Assembly (NCBI GenBank): GCA_016169945.1 | Contig: JADLSH010000393.1 | Coordinates: 11,135,501-11,199,500, forward strand | Origin: Trachythela sp. YZ-2020 | Lineage: Eukaryota > Cnidaria > Anthozoa > Malacalcyonacea > Clavulariidae | Direction of reading: 5' to 3' | Length of the DNA: 64,000 bases | Shown: positions 11,639 through 22,169 of the stretch, piece by piece | How positions within the stretch are numbered: position 1 is the first letter of the stretch | Layout: the number at the start of each line of letters is the position of its first letter | Position numbers and translations under genes: made by a program | The notes under the pieces: generated by a model | The model's input: only the letters and a program-made list of their open reading frames with translations | The model's database searches: none | What the model was told of the DNA's origin: nothing

Positions 11639-11682
11639 CTGCAGACATGCATGTTTCGCCGTTCAACGGCTCGTCAGTGCAG
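11639..11682 (-). ncRNA. Type I hammerhead ribozyme motif (copy 2)
   Basis: The 44 bases are identical to 2251-2294 on the opposite strand, with a complete core, stems I-III and a cut between 11644 and 11643. It is part of the right inverted end of the large block and is the downstream hammerhead of a 192-bp monomer. Confidence 0.92.
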
Positions 11683-11835
11683 CTTGTAACGCAGTCTAGA
11701 TGCGAGTGACTTCGTATTTATACACCATACTCTTGCCCTCACCAAGCGCATGTGGTACAATACTCAGACCGCACATGCGCATCCAGACATGCGTGAAGTG
11801 TCTTATATATATATATATATATAGTCAAATCTGCA
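11644..11835 (-). mobile_element. Retrozyme-like monomer, 192 bp between two hammerhead cuts
   Basis: Two identical hammerheads in the same orientation are 192 bases apart. A minus-strand transcript cut at both GTC sites would release a 192-nt RNA with cyclic-phosphate and hydroxyl ends, the form that is ligated into circles in retrozymes. The body lacks any reading frame and contains GCGCATGTGG, CATGCGCATCCAGACATGCG and a TA run. A body copy with only one hammerhead lies at 17037-17210. Assignment to retrozymes rests on size and architecture. A Penelope-derived repeat is the alternative. Confidence 0.7.
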
Positions 11836-11874
11836 GACATGCATGTTTCGCCGTTCAACGGCTCGTCAGTGCAG
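11831..11874 (-). ncRNA. Type I hammerhead ribozyme motif (copy 3)
   Basis: The 44-base motif is identical to copy 2, with the cut between 11836 and 11835. It is the upstream hammerhead of the 192-bp monomer on the minus strand. Confidence 0.92.
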
Positions 11875-12029
11875 CTTTCAAAATACTAAACATAAATTTC
11901 GCTTACCTCAAAACTTGTCTGCAACAGGCTGTTTCATCTGTAAAAGAATCATCAGGCAGTAACAAGTATCGAAAGAAATGATCGCTTAATGCATCCTGCC
12001 GGAACGTGGGGGTGTATGTGGGAGACAAT

Positions 12030-12300
12030 ACACCTTATTCCAAAATGGTGACCGGAAACATGAAAACGAGGCTAAGGGGGCCAGAATTCGCGATATTATT
12101 ATAAATTATATTAGGAGTGGAGAGTTATTTTTTAAAATTTTGCTTATTTTTCTGCGAAAAAGACATTTCTTTCGGATATGGTCAATTCTAAGCCACCGAA
12201 GAGGATATTTATAGCAAAATCTGTGCCGTACGACGTCCTGCTGGGCTTTTATTGCGATATTTATATCCCGAGGAGTGATGATGACAAGATGGCCATATCA
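12030..12300. repeat. Left terminal inverted repeat of the ISL2EU-type element
   Basis: This pairs with 16599-16868. It runs from ACACCTTATTCC to AAGATGGCCATATCA with only a few mismatches. Confidence 0.9.
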
Positions 12301-12501
12301 GCTGTATCACGTTACAAAGAACTAGAGGATAATAGACCATGTGTTAGGGCCGTATTTCCTTTTGAGTTTACTTTGACGGTGTTTTCCTGGCAATATATTC
12401 AGAGCGAGAAGATAGAGAACACAAAATATTACAGCGAGTTTGTATTTTGTGTGTGTCATTTACATACGGTGCGTTTTGGAAATCGTTTCGAAAACCGCAC
12501 A

Positions 12502-14544
12502 ATGGATAAGGCATTTTGCGGTCCACGCTTACTGACAGAGGAAGACATCCCAGGAAGCTCACTCTCTGGTCGAAAACCTTCAGTTCTAAAAACAACGAGC
12601 TGAAGTTCTGGCTACAATGTCGTGAGGACTCATGCAAAGGATTAAAAACCAAGGCCCAACTTGTCAAAAGGTAAATAAATATGACTCAATATATTTGATC
12701 AAATGCTTAAGGTTATTGATTTTCACTGTTTATTTCTTTTACTGCTACACTTTAGGGTTGAGGAGTATGTAAGCAGAGGTTTGGATGAAAATATTGTGGA
12801 TCCAGACAAGTCGATGGTGTATTCCAAACGCAAGCTTCACCAACTTCGTATGGCCAACACAACCACAGCAGCTACCAGTGTGTCTGAGTTGCCAAGTACG
12901 AGTTCTCCTCAACAATCCAAGCACACACCAAAGTTCCCCACAGAAGGCTGGGGTACGTCACTGTCTAAAGCACCATTTTTTAGCAGAGTTGAGATAGACA
13001 AGCACATCAGCCAGTCAGGGAAAATTGTTGGTGGGAGTAATCACACCTTGCCTACAGGACTTATGAAAGCCAAAACATACTTACAAGATGAATATTTACA
13101 TAATATTGAAGCCACTTACGACCAGCGTTACTTTTCTATCGTGCCAAATGCTTTCATAGCTTTAAAAAGAACGAAAGCCCCATCAGTTGGAACTTGCCTT
13201 GTGTGTGGTATCTGGTGAAGTGATGTATGCATGTTGTGGTCCTGCATGTGCTGCTGGAAAGTCTGGTTTTGTAATCATATATTGGCGTTGATGCTAAAGA
13301 TTTGCAAATTTAGTTTATTCAACTGTCAAAAGTGACTGATTTGAATGACGAAGATGACGAGAATCCTGATTCAGCATGCACCTCAACCCTACAGAAATGG
13401 CACAAACCAGAGTTGAGAATTTCACCATTGCCAGTAATGGAAGTTGCTGTGACAAAAACTCATCAGGAAGATAAAAGGACAGAAGGAATCGAGTGTAAAC
13501 TCTATAATGCAAGAAGGCAACAACAATCCAATGTTTCCCATTTCCTACAAACTGTTAAAGACATTGACCCAACCTTTGGCTTAGTCCAAACATGTGAAGT
13601 GGATGAAAATGTAGAGCAAGTACCAACAAAATTTGGCCCTAGTCCACCTGGCTCCTTTGGCACATACCAACTTTCATTTCAAGAGTCCAATTTTACTGTA
13701 ACTTCTCCATTTGAACCTAAGTATGTGTGTAGTCATAGAAGCACTTTCGGCCCTAGCTATCCATCTTTTCCATTGGATGACTTGAATGATGGTTTTGTTT
13801 TGCCTGTACCCGAAACATTAGATGATGCAGAAAAAGAATTTTTAGACCGTTTAAAGATGTCATTAATGGAATCCAATAAACTAGAGAAGGAAACAACACA
13901 ACAGTGATGAATGGGCACAAGCCAGAAAAGTGCGATTTACTGCGTCAAAATTTGGTAGAGTGGCAAGAAGGCAAAGGAACTTTGAAAAGTTCTGTACTGA
14001 ACATATCACAGCAAAACCTTTCAAGTCTCAAGCAACTGAACATGGTATAAGGTATGAGCCAACTGCAAGAAGGGAATACCAGAAGTATATGGACAAGATT
14101 GGTCATCCAGTAGATGTTAAGGAATCAGGGCTTTTTGTTTCCCCCAAACTTTATATCCTTGGATGTTCGCCTGATGGAAAGGTGATTGATCTCAATTCTG
14201 GCAGTGATGGAGATGCCTTTGGGCTTTTAGAAATTAAATGCCCAATTTCAAAATTTGCTGTTAGTCCTGTTGATGCATGCAGTGACAATAAATTTTATCT
14301 TCAGATGCAGGACAATAAACCAAAACTGAAGAAGAATCATGAATACTATGATCAAGTACAAGGACAAATGGGATTAACTGGAGCTAAATGGTGTGATTTC
14401 GTGGTATACACCAAAACAGGTATGAACATTGACCGGATACCATTTGATGAGGAACATTGGAAGCAACTTTGTGCAAAACTTTGTGCAGTGTATTTTACAC
14501 ACTTTTTACCAATTGCTGCAAAAATTAAGTCAGGGTCATCATAA
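12502..14544 (+). pseudogene. SAP / SWIM-like / YqaJ-nuclease protein of the ISL2EU-type element
   Basis: The start is the ATG at 12502 (MDKAFCGPRLLTEEDIPGS). A SAP-like segment (ELKFWLQCR, GLKTKAQLVKR) is split by a short intron, 12671-12755. A SWIM-like zinc motif follows (CxAGKSGFCNH-type, near 13240-13290). The YqaJ nuclease domain is in 13930-14544, with GLFVSP, GCSPDGKV, LLEIKCP and YYDQVQGQMGLTG, which supply the acidic and Glu-x-Lys catalytic residues. One-base shifts break the frame near 12585, in the SWIM region near 13200-13320, and near 13895. In these elements the nuclease is presumed to process ends or replication intermediates; that role is family knowledge, not visible here. 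Confidence 0.8.
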
Positions 14545-15108
14545 TTATAAGAATAGAGCAGGGTTTGTGTTATGCATGTGTATATATTGGAAAAATCCAT
14601 TGCTTATGACTAGTTATGATGACAATGACAATATGCATTCAGTAATATTTCCGAGGGTTTTTGTATTATTTACTCATTTACTGTTCTCTAGGGAATAGAC
14701 CTTACCGTTTATTACATTTCCCCCGATGGCCTCATTTTCATGTTTGCCTGTTTGAGAATGTTTGCGCACATACAGTGTACCCAGATTTTGTGCACGTGGT
14801 CTTCAGCCAAACTGAAATACTAAATTAACCCATATGAAAACGAGGCCATTGTGGAAAATGCAATAAACAGTAAGGTATATTGAGAGCTATTAGATCATTA
14901 CTTGAAACAAAGTTAAAACTCCAGGAAATGTAACCATGTGCACATAGTCTACTATTGTTTCTGGAATAACCAATATGTAAATAAAGAAGGTAAATATAAA
15001 ATTTAATTTGTATGCAATATATATACACCAGATAGTTCAACAATGCAACAATCTTCCTTGAATTAATTAATATACATCAGTATTGACAGGGCAAAATAAT
15101 GTTCTCAG
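14545..15108. other. Convergent intergenic space inside the ISL2EU-type element
   Basis: Between the two converging genes lies AT-rich sequence with no frame of interest. A short inverted pair, CTTACCGTTTATTGCATTT-like, occurs at 14700-14725 and 14850-14875. Both 3' ends and their polyadenylation sites should fall here. Confidence 0.5.
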
Positions 15109-16558
15109 TCAAATACTAATTATAGGTTTCTCAAGGTTACAAAGAACAGAGCATACTGTCCACATTTGGTTAACAATACCAAACAAGTTTAGAGGAATAA
15201 TACCATCCCATATTCTAAAATTCTTAATTTTGTTTATTGCCCTCTCAACATGTACCCTCAATGATGCAATACTTTGGGTTTTGACAACATCTTCAGCACT
15301 CATTTGGCCTTGCATTCCGAGAAATGGAGGTATATTCAAACCAACCCCAGGTGGCAATAAATCCTCAATGGTAAATCCTTTATCCGCCATGACAGAGTCC
15401 CCATTAGTGAATTGCTGTTCCAAAAACCCACTTCGCATAACAATTTCTCTATCCGATATATGCCCAGTGTATAATTGGCTTATAAATGAAAATGCTCCAC
15501 CAGGAGTTATACCAACAAGACACTTAAGTGTTGCATTGTTCTTGTATGAGCTAAATAGTTCACTGTTCAGGAGAAGACTGCTTGGCATTTGACATTTGAT
15601 TTCTGTGCAGTCAATTATCACTCTAGTCGAAGGAATTTTTCTTTAAATTGCTCAGGCATATACTTATCTACCAACCCTCGAGAAGGCCACATAGGTATAT
15701 CTTTAAACTTGAGATACAGAAAATTCACCCATGTGATAATTATCCTGCTGATGGTGCTCTGAGATACCCCATACAAATGAGCAAGGTGTTCTTCAGGTAA
15801 CCCTTGCCTCAGTCTACACAAGGTAATGAAGAGTTCTTCTTTTGGGTGCAGTGCTCTTGGTCTGCCCTGTTTTGTCGACGGACCAGCATGACTGGAAAAG
15901 CTATCCCTAGTATCTGCTGAATGCCAGTAGGTAATATTTTCCCCATGTTCCCCAGGATTACAAAACTCGTACAGAGCATCAAATACCTTCACAGTTGGAA
16001 ATCCAGTGTAGAATTTGATGCTCTTGTCATCCTACAAAATCGACTAAACGAGAACACTCTATTTGCATTTGTTGCGCATCTCTCCGTCAGATTTTTGACT
16101 TCGTTCTTTAAATTTCCCAGTTCAATTTCATGCGCATTTGTTTCCTCATGTTCTGGCTCTGTAATAGAGTCTGCGTCGACGTCTTTACTAGTTGATGCAC
16201 CAGCCGTGTTTACATCGCTGTCAGTTGAGTCTGAATCTTGCACAATATTGCTCGACTTTACAGGAGACTTTCTCTTCTTAGGATAAGCAGTTTTCCAATG
16301 AAATATTGAAGGCACTGCCCCGTCACAAAGAGTACGTATGCCAGCACGGGAAACTTTAAAATCTGTATCTTTAAAGTGCCTTGAGCAAACGCGAGTGTTG
16401 TCATTTACTGTGAAGTGTCGCCCAACGTCTCTGCGAATTGCTCGAATCCACTCATCAAACAGATTCTTTTCTTTCGGAAATTTGAAGTAGGATATCTTTT
16501 TTCCTTCTTCTACGTAAACTTTTTTCTTGCAATGAGGAACACAACAGTTTTTCGGCAT
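15109..16558 (-). pseudogene. THAP-HTH-DDE transposase of the ISL2EU-type element
   Basis: The minus-strand start MPKNCCVPHC opens a THAP zinc finger: C-x(n)-C, then VCSRHF (C-x2-H), closed by an AVPSIF box within the first 90 residues. A serine/acid-rich linker and coiled segment follow, then an HTH region (ALHPKEELFITLCRLRQGLP ... GVSQSTISRII) and a DDE_4-type catalytic domain with IIDCTE, MADKGF and HVERAI, supplying D, D and E. Two one-base losses break the frame, near 16030 and near 15637, so three overlapping frames (16558-15989, 15992-15618, 15621-15109) cover it. Catalytic residues are intact and the shifts are few, which suggests a young inactivation. Confidence 0.88.
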
Positions 16559-16598
16559 TGGGCTGCCTCGGTAATCTTTGTATTAAATGTCTGTAACT

Positions 16599-16868
16599 TG
16601 ATATGGCCATCTTGTCATCATCACTCATCGGGATATAAATTTGCAATAAAAGCCCAGCAGGACGTCGTTCGGCACGGATTTTGATATAAATATCCTCTTC
16701 GGTGGCTTAGAATTGACCATATCCGAAAGAAATGTCTTTTTCGCAGAAAAATAAGCAACATTTTAAAAAATAACTCTCCACTCCTAATATAATTTATAAT
16801 AATATCGCGAATTCTGGCCCCCTTAGCCTCGTTTTCATGTTTCCGGTCACCATTTTGGAATAAGGTGT
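16599..16868. repeat. Right terminal inverted repeat of the ISL2EU-type element
   Basis: This is the inverted partner of 12030-12300. It also serves as the upstream region of the transposase gene, whose ATG is at 16558. Confidence 0.9.
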
Positions 16869-17036
16869 ATGTGTGCATGCATGGCTTTGTTTACGTTGTT
16901 TACGCGAAATTTGTTACGATGACGACACCGTGAAATTATTTCAGCGAATTGAATTATTAAGTGAGCTTTTGCATTATAGCTTATTAGCCACCAATTAACC
17001 TCACAGAGTGCTCAACAACACAAGTGAAGGAGCATA

Positions 17037-17210
17037 TATAGTCAAATCTGCAGACATGCATGTTTCGCCGTTCAACGGCTCGTCAGTGCAGCTTGTAACG
17101 CAGTCTAGATGCGAGTGACTTCGTATTTATACACCATACTCTTGCCCTCACCAAGCGCATGTGGTACAATACTCAGACACATGCGCATCCAGACATGCGT
17201 GAAGTGTCTT
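17037..17210 (-). mobile_element. Retrozyme-like copy with one hammerhead
   Basis: The body matches 11644-11830 (AGCGCATGTGGTACAATACT, CATGCGTGAAGTGTCTT) but carries a hammerhead at only one end and has a small deletion near 17178. It is a solo-type derivative of the same family. Confidence 0.7.
17048..17091 (-). ncRNA. Type I hammerhead ribozyme motif (copy 4)
   Basis: The 44 bases are identical to the other copies, with core CTGACGA ... GAAA and a GTC cut site on the minus strand. Confidence 0.92.
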
Positions 17211-17294
17211 GGGGCCAGAGTGCTCAAACGACCACAAGGGAAGTGAGCTTTTGCATTATAGCTTATTAGCCACCAATTCATTAATTATTCATAG

Positions 17295-19835
17295 TAGTCT
17301 AGGACCTGTATAGGAGTTTGTATGCGTTTCATTTACCACAGGCAATCTCAACTGTTTTAGGGTAAAATGACCATGGCGGTCAACATGGCATATGTGCCAA
17401 AACCTGAATCCGGGACGAAAGTCCTGAAAATGACCCGCCCTGAAACGGCAGTGCCGACATAGCTCTAACTTCCGAAAAGCAGAAGCGACAGCCTTTCTGA
17501 AGTGCTTATAGTGTTTAGAAGGTTGCTTTTAGGGGTAGTTATTGGAAGGAAAAATTTGTCTAAGTATAATATGTTACAAGAAAATGACCATGCACCACCC
17601 CAGGTCAACTGCTAATTATCCATGAAATAACTAATATACCTGGCAGAGATTAAATTTTCTTATTTCCTAACAATTTTTATCATGGGATGAAAAACTATGC
17701 TTAATTTAATATAATTATTGTAGATTTCATAAGGATTGACATTGTTTTGTTTAAATATAATACATTTTATTTCACTTACCCCCCACCAAAACACGATTTC
17801 AGCCATATTTTGCCGTCTTGTTTGCTTTTTATCGCCGAGTCTCGCAAGTATCATCCATTGTTGTACTTTTACATAATGATAGATGGCTAAAGAGGATTTC
17901 AACCAAGTTTCGTCAAGTTTTGAAGCAGTGCAGTGTATTTTATCTTCGATATTGTGTCCTTCGATATTTCGTCAAATAGCGGCCATTGCAATGCCTCGCC
18001 GTTTCTCTTCCCGATAAATACCACTTCTTCGTCTTCATATGTATTTAGATTACAGTATCCAAGAGTACTTCATTGTAGAATAGTCCCAATCGAAAAACTA
18101 GAGTAGTATAGTCGTACTTGAAAGGAAAAAACCTCCCATAACAAATTTAGGATCAGAATCAAAGACACAAGTTTAAAAATAATTTGAAAGTCACGCGCAA
18201 TCTTCGCGAAAACTCCTCGTGGGCTACTTGACAGGGGGGGCAATATTTTCACGAAACGCTGGTTCGCCACCACAGAACCCAGTAAATATATGTTATTTAC
18301 CGGGTGGGAGGGCCGTACTGGAAAAATATTTTCCCGAGGCCTCAGAAGCGGCCCGAGACCGAAGGTCGAGGGCCGCTGAGAAATATTTTTCAGTACAACC
18401 GACCTAAACGGTAAATAACGTATTTATTTTTTTCGACGTTTTCGTAACTGGTTGAAGCTGAAATTGGCTCGTTTTCCACAGAGTTTAAATCGTCTGGGTA
18501 GTAAAATTCGCTCTCACTATGATAGGTATCATCGGAGAACATTTTTTTGACTAGTTTGACCAATTTACATTCTCATTAAATCAATTTTCAAAATTTAAAG
18601 ACCACTTTGTAAAATTTTGTAAACAAAAAAATAACTCTCCTGCCCGCGGCCTAAATATCGTAAAAAGCCGCCCGCTCGTGTAGCCAATCAAATTGCAGGA
18701 AATTACAAAATAACACTTCCGGACCGAAAGTAAAAAAATAAATATATTATATTTATTGTATTTTTATGATTTATGATAAAAACAATAGAAAATACGCAAA
18801 TATTTATTGTTTTTTTCATAAATCATAAAAATATAATATATTTACTGGGTTCTGTGGTGGCGAACCAGCGTTTCGTGAAAATATTGCCCCCCCCTGTCAA
18901 GTTGCCCACGAGGAGTTTTCGCGAAGATTGCGCGTGACTTTCAAATTATTTTTAAACTTGTGTCTTTGATTCTGATCCTAAATTTGTTATGGGAGGTTTT
19001 TTCCTTTCAAGTACGACTATACTACTCTAGTTTTTCGATTGGGACTATTCTATAATGAAGTACTCTTGGATACTGTAATCTAAATACATATGAAGACGAA
19101 GAAGTGGCATTTATCGGGAAGAGAAACGGCGAGGCATTGCAATGGCCGCTATTTGACGAAATATCGAAGGACACAATATCGAAGATAAAATACACTGCAC
19201 TGCTTCAAAACTTGACGAAACTTGGTTGAAATCCTCTTTAGCCATCTATCATTATGTAAAAGTACAACAATTGGATGATACTTGCGAGACTCGGCGATAA
19301 AAAGCAAACAAGGCGGCAAAATATGGCTGAAATCGTGTTTTGGTGGGGGGTAAGTGAAATAAAATGTATTATATTTAAACAAAACAATGTCAATCCTTAT
19401 GAAATCTACAATAATTATATTAAATTAAGCATAGTTTTTCATCCCATGATAACTATTGTTAGGAACTAAGAAAATTTAATCTCTGCCAGGTATATTAGTT
19501 CTTTCAGGGATAATTAGCAGTTGACCTGGGGTGGTGCATGGTCATTTTCTTGTAACATATTATACTTAGACAAATTTTTCCTTCCAATAACTACCCCTAA
19601 AAGCAACCTTCTAAACACTATAAGCACTTCAGAAAGGCTGTCGCTTCTGCTTTTCGGAAGTTAGAGCTATGTCGGCACTGCCGTTTCAGGGCGGGGTCAT
19701 TTTCAGGACTTTCGTCCCGGATTCAGGTTTTGGCACATATGCCATGTTGACCGCCATGGTCATTTTACCCTAAAACAGTTGAGATTGCCTGTGGTAAATG
19801 AAACGCATACAAACTCCTATACAGGTCCTAGACTA
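17295..19835. mobile_element. Foldback element with about 1-kb arms (family F, copy 1)
   Basis: The arms 17295-18290 and 18837-19835 are inverted copies that begin TAGTCTAGGACCTGTATAGG. TAG flanks both ends (17292-17294, 19836-19838). The 546-bp centre has further palindromes (ATAAATCATAAA near 18765-18835) and a GGCCGAGGGC-type GC-rich patch near 18340-18380. No transposase is seen. A second copy with an ATG duplication lies at 26788-32363, so a 3-base target duplication holds for both. Confidence 0.88.
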
Positions 19836-19838
19836 TAG

Positions 19839-20111
19839 GCAAAATACAAAGGAAACTCATGATCCGTAGCGGATCTATATATTTGATATAGACTTGCTCA
19901 AATTTTCTCCTTCAATTTTTACAGCGTAGATAACATCAATCTTCAAAATTCCAACGCCAGTGAGCGTACAAAACGAGTCATTTTCGAAGTCATATACAAA
20001 CCTTACAGTTCGGCCTTTATCAGATCTAAAACACTCGGCTGCGCCTCGATGTTTTAAATCTGATAAAGACCTCTTGTGCGGTTTGTATATATTACATATA
20101 TATAGTCAAAT
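19839..20111. other. Short palindromic remnant
   Basis: An inverted pair around TATACAAACC and CTTTATCAGATCTAAAACA spans about 19990-20095. A similar TGTATCGGATATACAA palindrome follows at 20212-20262. These are probably MITE scraps. There is no gene. Confidence 0.4.
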
Positions 20112-20155
20112 CTGCAGACATGCATGTTTCGCCGTTCAACGGCTCGTCAGTGCAG
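20112..20155 (-). ncRNA. Type I hammerhead ribozyme motif (copy 5)
   Basis: The 44 bases are identical to the other copies. The adjoining body is truncated after GTAACGCA by a TA run, so this is a fragment of the repeat family with an intact ribozyme. Confidence 0.9.
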
Positions 20156-20483
20156 CTTGTAACGCAATATATATATATATATATGTACTATTTACAACAT
20201 GAGCGGCCGTGTTGTATCGGATATACAAACTCGAGCCGAAGGCGAGCGTTGTATATCCGATACACACGGATGCGAATGTTGTAAATGGCTTGTGAAACGT
20301 CTTGATGAGAACATTCGTATTCTTCAACAATTTAAAATAAATGAATGATATTTGGTGAGAAAATTGAACTTAAAGTTTATGTAAATCAGCATGATTCTGT
20401 ATCAGACATACAAACTCATTCACGCTCATGATTTCTTTTGTGTTTTCTTCATGAATTATTAATGAGTTTCACAAATATATATA

Positions 20484-21116
20484 CAGAGTGTATAAAAAAA
20501 GGTAATCAAACTTTGGCATGTTATCGCGCGCATAATATTTAGTTTATAGATCTACCTTTTTCACACAAATAAAGACCGGACATTTAGCTGTCAAATGACT
20601 CCTTTTTTGTATCATTGATGGCCCAATACGATCCGATGAAAAAGAGTGGTCGAAATCACATTTTCCCACCTTTGGGAATTAAACGTCCTTCGAATTTTCA
20701 ACCATTTGCCCAAACGATGGTTGCCTATTTGTGAAACGTTCAGTAATACCAGTTCAGTCTGCAAACTTCCTGTTTCGTAAAATGTTTCGACCGCCAAATT
20801 TCGTTGTTAAATCGCGATTTTAACCTTCTTTAAATTTACCAAGACTTGATAAATAGCCCATGGGTTAAGCCATCTTATTAAAATTGTTAAATTTGAATCC
20901 GAAATGAGAATAATCTCAATAGGCAGACAATCGCTTTGCACTCAACTCCCAATGGTGGAAAAATTTGTTTTCGACCGGCAATTTTTATTTTTTAATCGTA
21001 TCGTATTTGGCCATTTTTGATCGCAAATAATACAAAAAAGGTATCATTTGACAGCTAAAAGATTGATTTTTATTGGCATAACAACATGCTAAAGTTGGAT
21101 TACCTTATACACCCTG
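20484..21116. mobile_element. Tc1/mariner-like MITE (family M, copy 1)
   Basis: The inverted ends begin CAG(A/G)GTGTATAAAAAAAGG. TA flanks both sides (20482-20483, 21117-21118). The ends continue with GGTAATCCAACTTT, GCATGTT and AGCTGTCAAATGA, and there is no frame inside. A second, interrupted copy lies at 43046-48471. Confidence 0.85.
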
Positions 21117-21199
21117 TATATGAAAATTGGCCTTTAAGGACTTAAATTTTCAGCAACCAAAAGCACATATTTGCATGTTGACAACCTAAATTTGCATCC

Positions 21200-22050
21200 G
21201 TTTGCTACTTTCTTTCCAACTTGTCTAAGATAATTTGTACAATGGAGATCTTATCCTCACTCAAATCTTGATGTCGCATCTTCTCAGCTATATAGTCAAA
21301 CTGGCTGGTATTTTGTGCGTGCCTATTTTCCTCACTGACAGCCACCTCCTCTTCGTTATTTTCACCTGTCGTCGCTTCCCTTTCCTCTTGAAGATAATCC
21401 CTTACATCTTCCGATCCCATGTTTCTTTTTATTTCTTCGATCTCTACATCAGACAGCCATCCATTTGTTTTAATTTCCTAGCTGGCTTGGTCGGCTAACC
21501 TTTGCTCACTCATCGTAAAAACTCCTATGTTCTTTTCCGGTAGCATCACTCTTGCAACTTGTATCTAGCATCACTCTTGATGTAACATTTCATTACTATC
21601 CTGTTGATTTATTTTGTCCACTTCAGTATTTGAATTACGACTCAGTACTGGCTGCTTTCCCCCAGTCTCCTCGCCGGACATTGAACCGCCACCATCGGTT
21701 CGGGTTCCATTTATGCCGTTTTCAATATTCGTAGTTTCGTTTATCATCACATTACATTGTGAGCTTGCACGGAAAAGAAGTCCACCCTAAGGTGCCCGGC
21801 TCCTAGGGTAAGGCTGTTTACTGCCATGGTTCGCCAATCCTTGACAGGTATCGTTAGCGACCGCATATCGCCGCGGCCATCCACTCTTGAGCACGATTAA
21901 CACCTTGACTTGGGGGGGATTTTTAGAGTGACCTTCTCTTTCGTTTCGGTGACTTCGGGGTTGTAAGCACTTGCCAAAGGTGCTACCCCAACTCGTGGAG
22001 GGCGGGAGCGTTCTACTTTTCCCGTGGTAGGCGCAGTCCAACTGGTCCTA
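21200..22050 (-). pseudogene. 5' end and N-terminal part of an R2-like LINE
   Basis: The minus strand between 22050 and about 21780 is GC-richer and untranslated-like. It leads into a decayed frame from about 21750 to 21205 with MSGEETGGKQP, a stop-interrupted acidic stretch and MGSEDVRDYLQEEREATTG. The composition and position directly downstream of a LINE 3' end (22170-22550) suggest the start of the next head-to-tail copy. No reverse transcriptase follows, so it is truncated. The N-terminal assignment is from context and memory of related elements. Confidence 0.5.
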
Positions 22051-22169
22051 CCTCACTGCCAAAATTATTATTATTTTGTTTTCGCACAGCTCACGAACGT
22101 ATGGCTGGATTGTTGTTACTGCTAGGCATCAAGGTACATCCCGCACCTTTAGGTGTCTAGCACACGTCT

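Larger units (their letters stand above)
2193..11877. mobile_element. 9.7-kb repeat block bounded by inverted hammerhead-bearing ends
   Basis: The left end (about 2251-2656) and right end (about 11512-11682) are inverted copies of each other. In both, the hammerhead is followed by TATATACAGC, AAGGTTGTC, CTCTCCTCCGC and a TTTTTAATAGTGAGTTCTCG stretch. The ribozymes therefore point inward from both edges. Between them lies a 3.82-kb unit, twice complete (3369-7185, 7186-11007) and partly present at both margins (2661-3225, 11008-11446). The arrangement recalls terminal repeats of Penelope-like elements, which carry hammerheads. However, I see no reverse transcriptase or GIY-YIG nuclease inside, so the element type is open. 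Confidence 0.6.
12030..16868. mobile_element. ISL2EU-type DNA transposon (decayed autonomous copy)
   Basis: The 4839-bp element has near-perfect inverted ends of about 270 bp that begin ACACCTTATTCCAAAATGG, and is flanked by AT on both sides (12028-12029, 16869-16870). It carries two convergent genes: a plus-strand SAP/SWIM/YqaJ-nuclease protein and a minus-strand THAP-HTH-DDE transposase. That gene pair with a 2-base duplication is the hallmark of the ISL2EU group, related to PIF/Harbinger and IS5. Several one-base frameshifts in both genes make it inactive as read, although the ends are well kept. Confidence 0.85.
16959..17278. repeat. 38-bp direct repeats around a retrozyme body
   Basis: The phrase AAGTGAGCTTTTGCATTATA...CACCAATT is present at 16959-16996 and 17241-17278. 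Inside these, CAGAGTGCTCAA followed by CACAAG recurs on both sides of the hammerhead repeat. The retrozyme copy thus sits between pieces of a duplicated flank, as if inserted into, or generated with, a tandem unit. Confidence 0.65.

Noticed and set aside
12178..12501. Upstream extension of the first YqaJ-protein frame
   Set aside because: It lies in the terminal inverted repeat, and the same sequence occurs inverted at the other end. The ATG at 12502 is the likelier start.
15083..15592. 169-codon plus-strand frame
   Set aside because: It is the antisense shadow of the transposase catalytic domain, which carries the D, D, E motifs on the minus strand.
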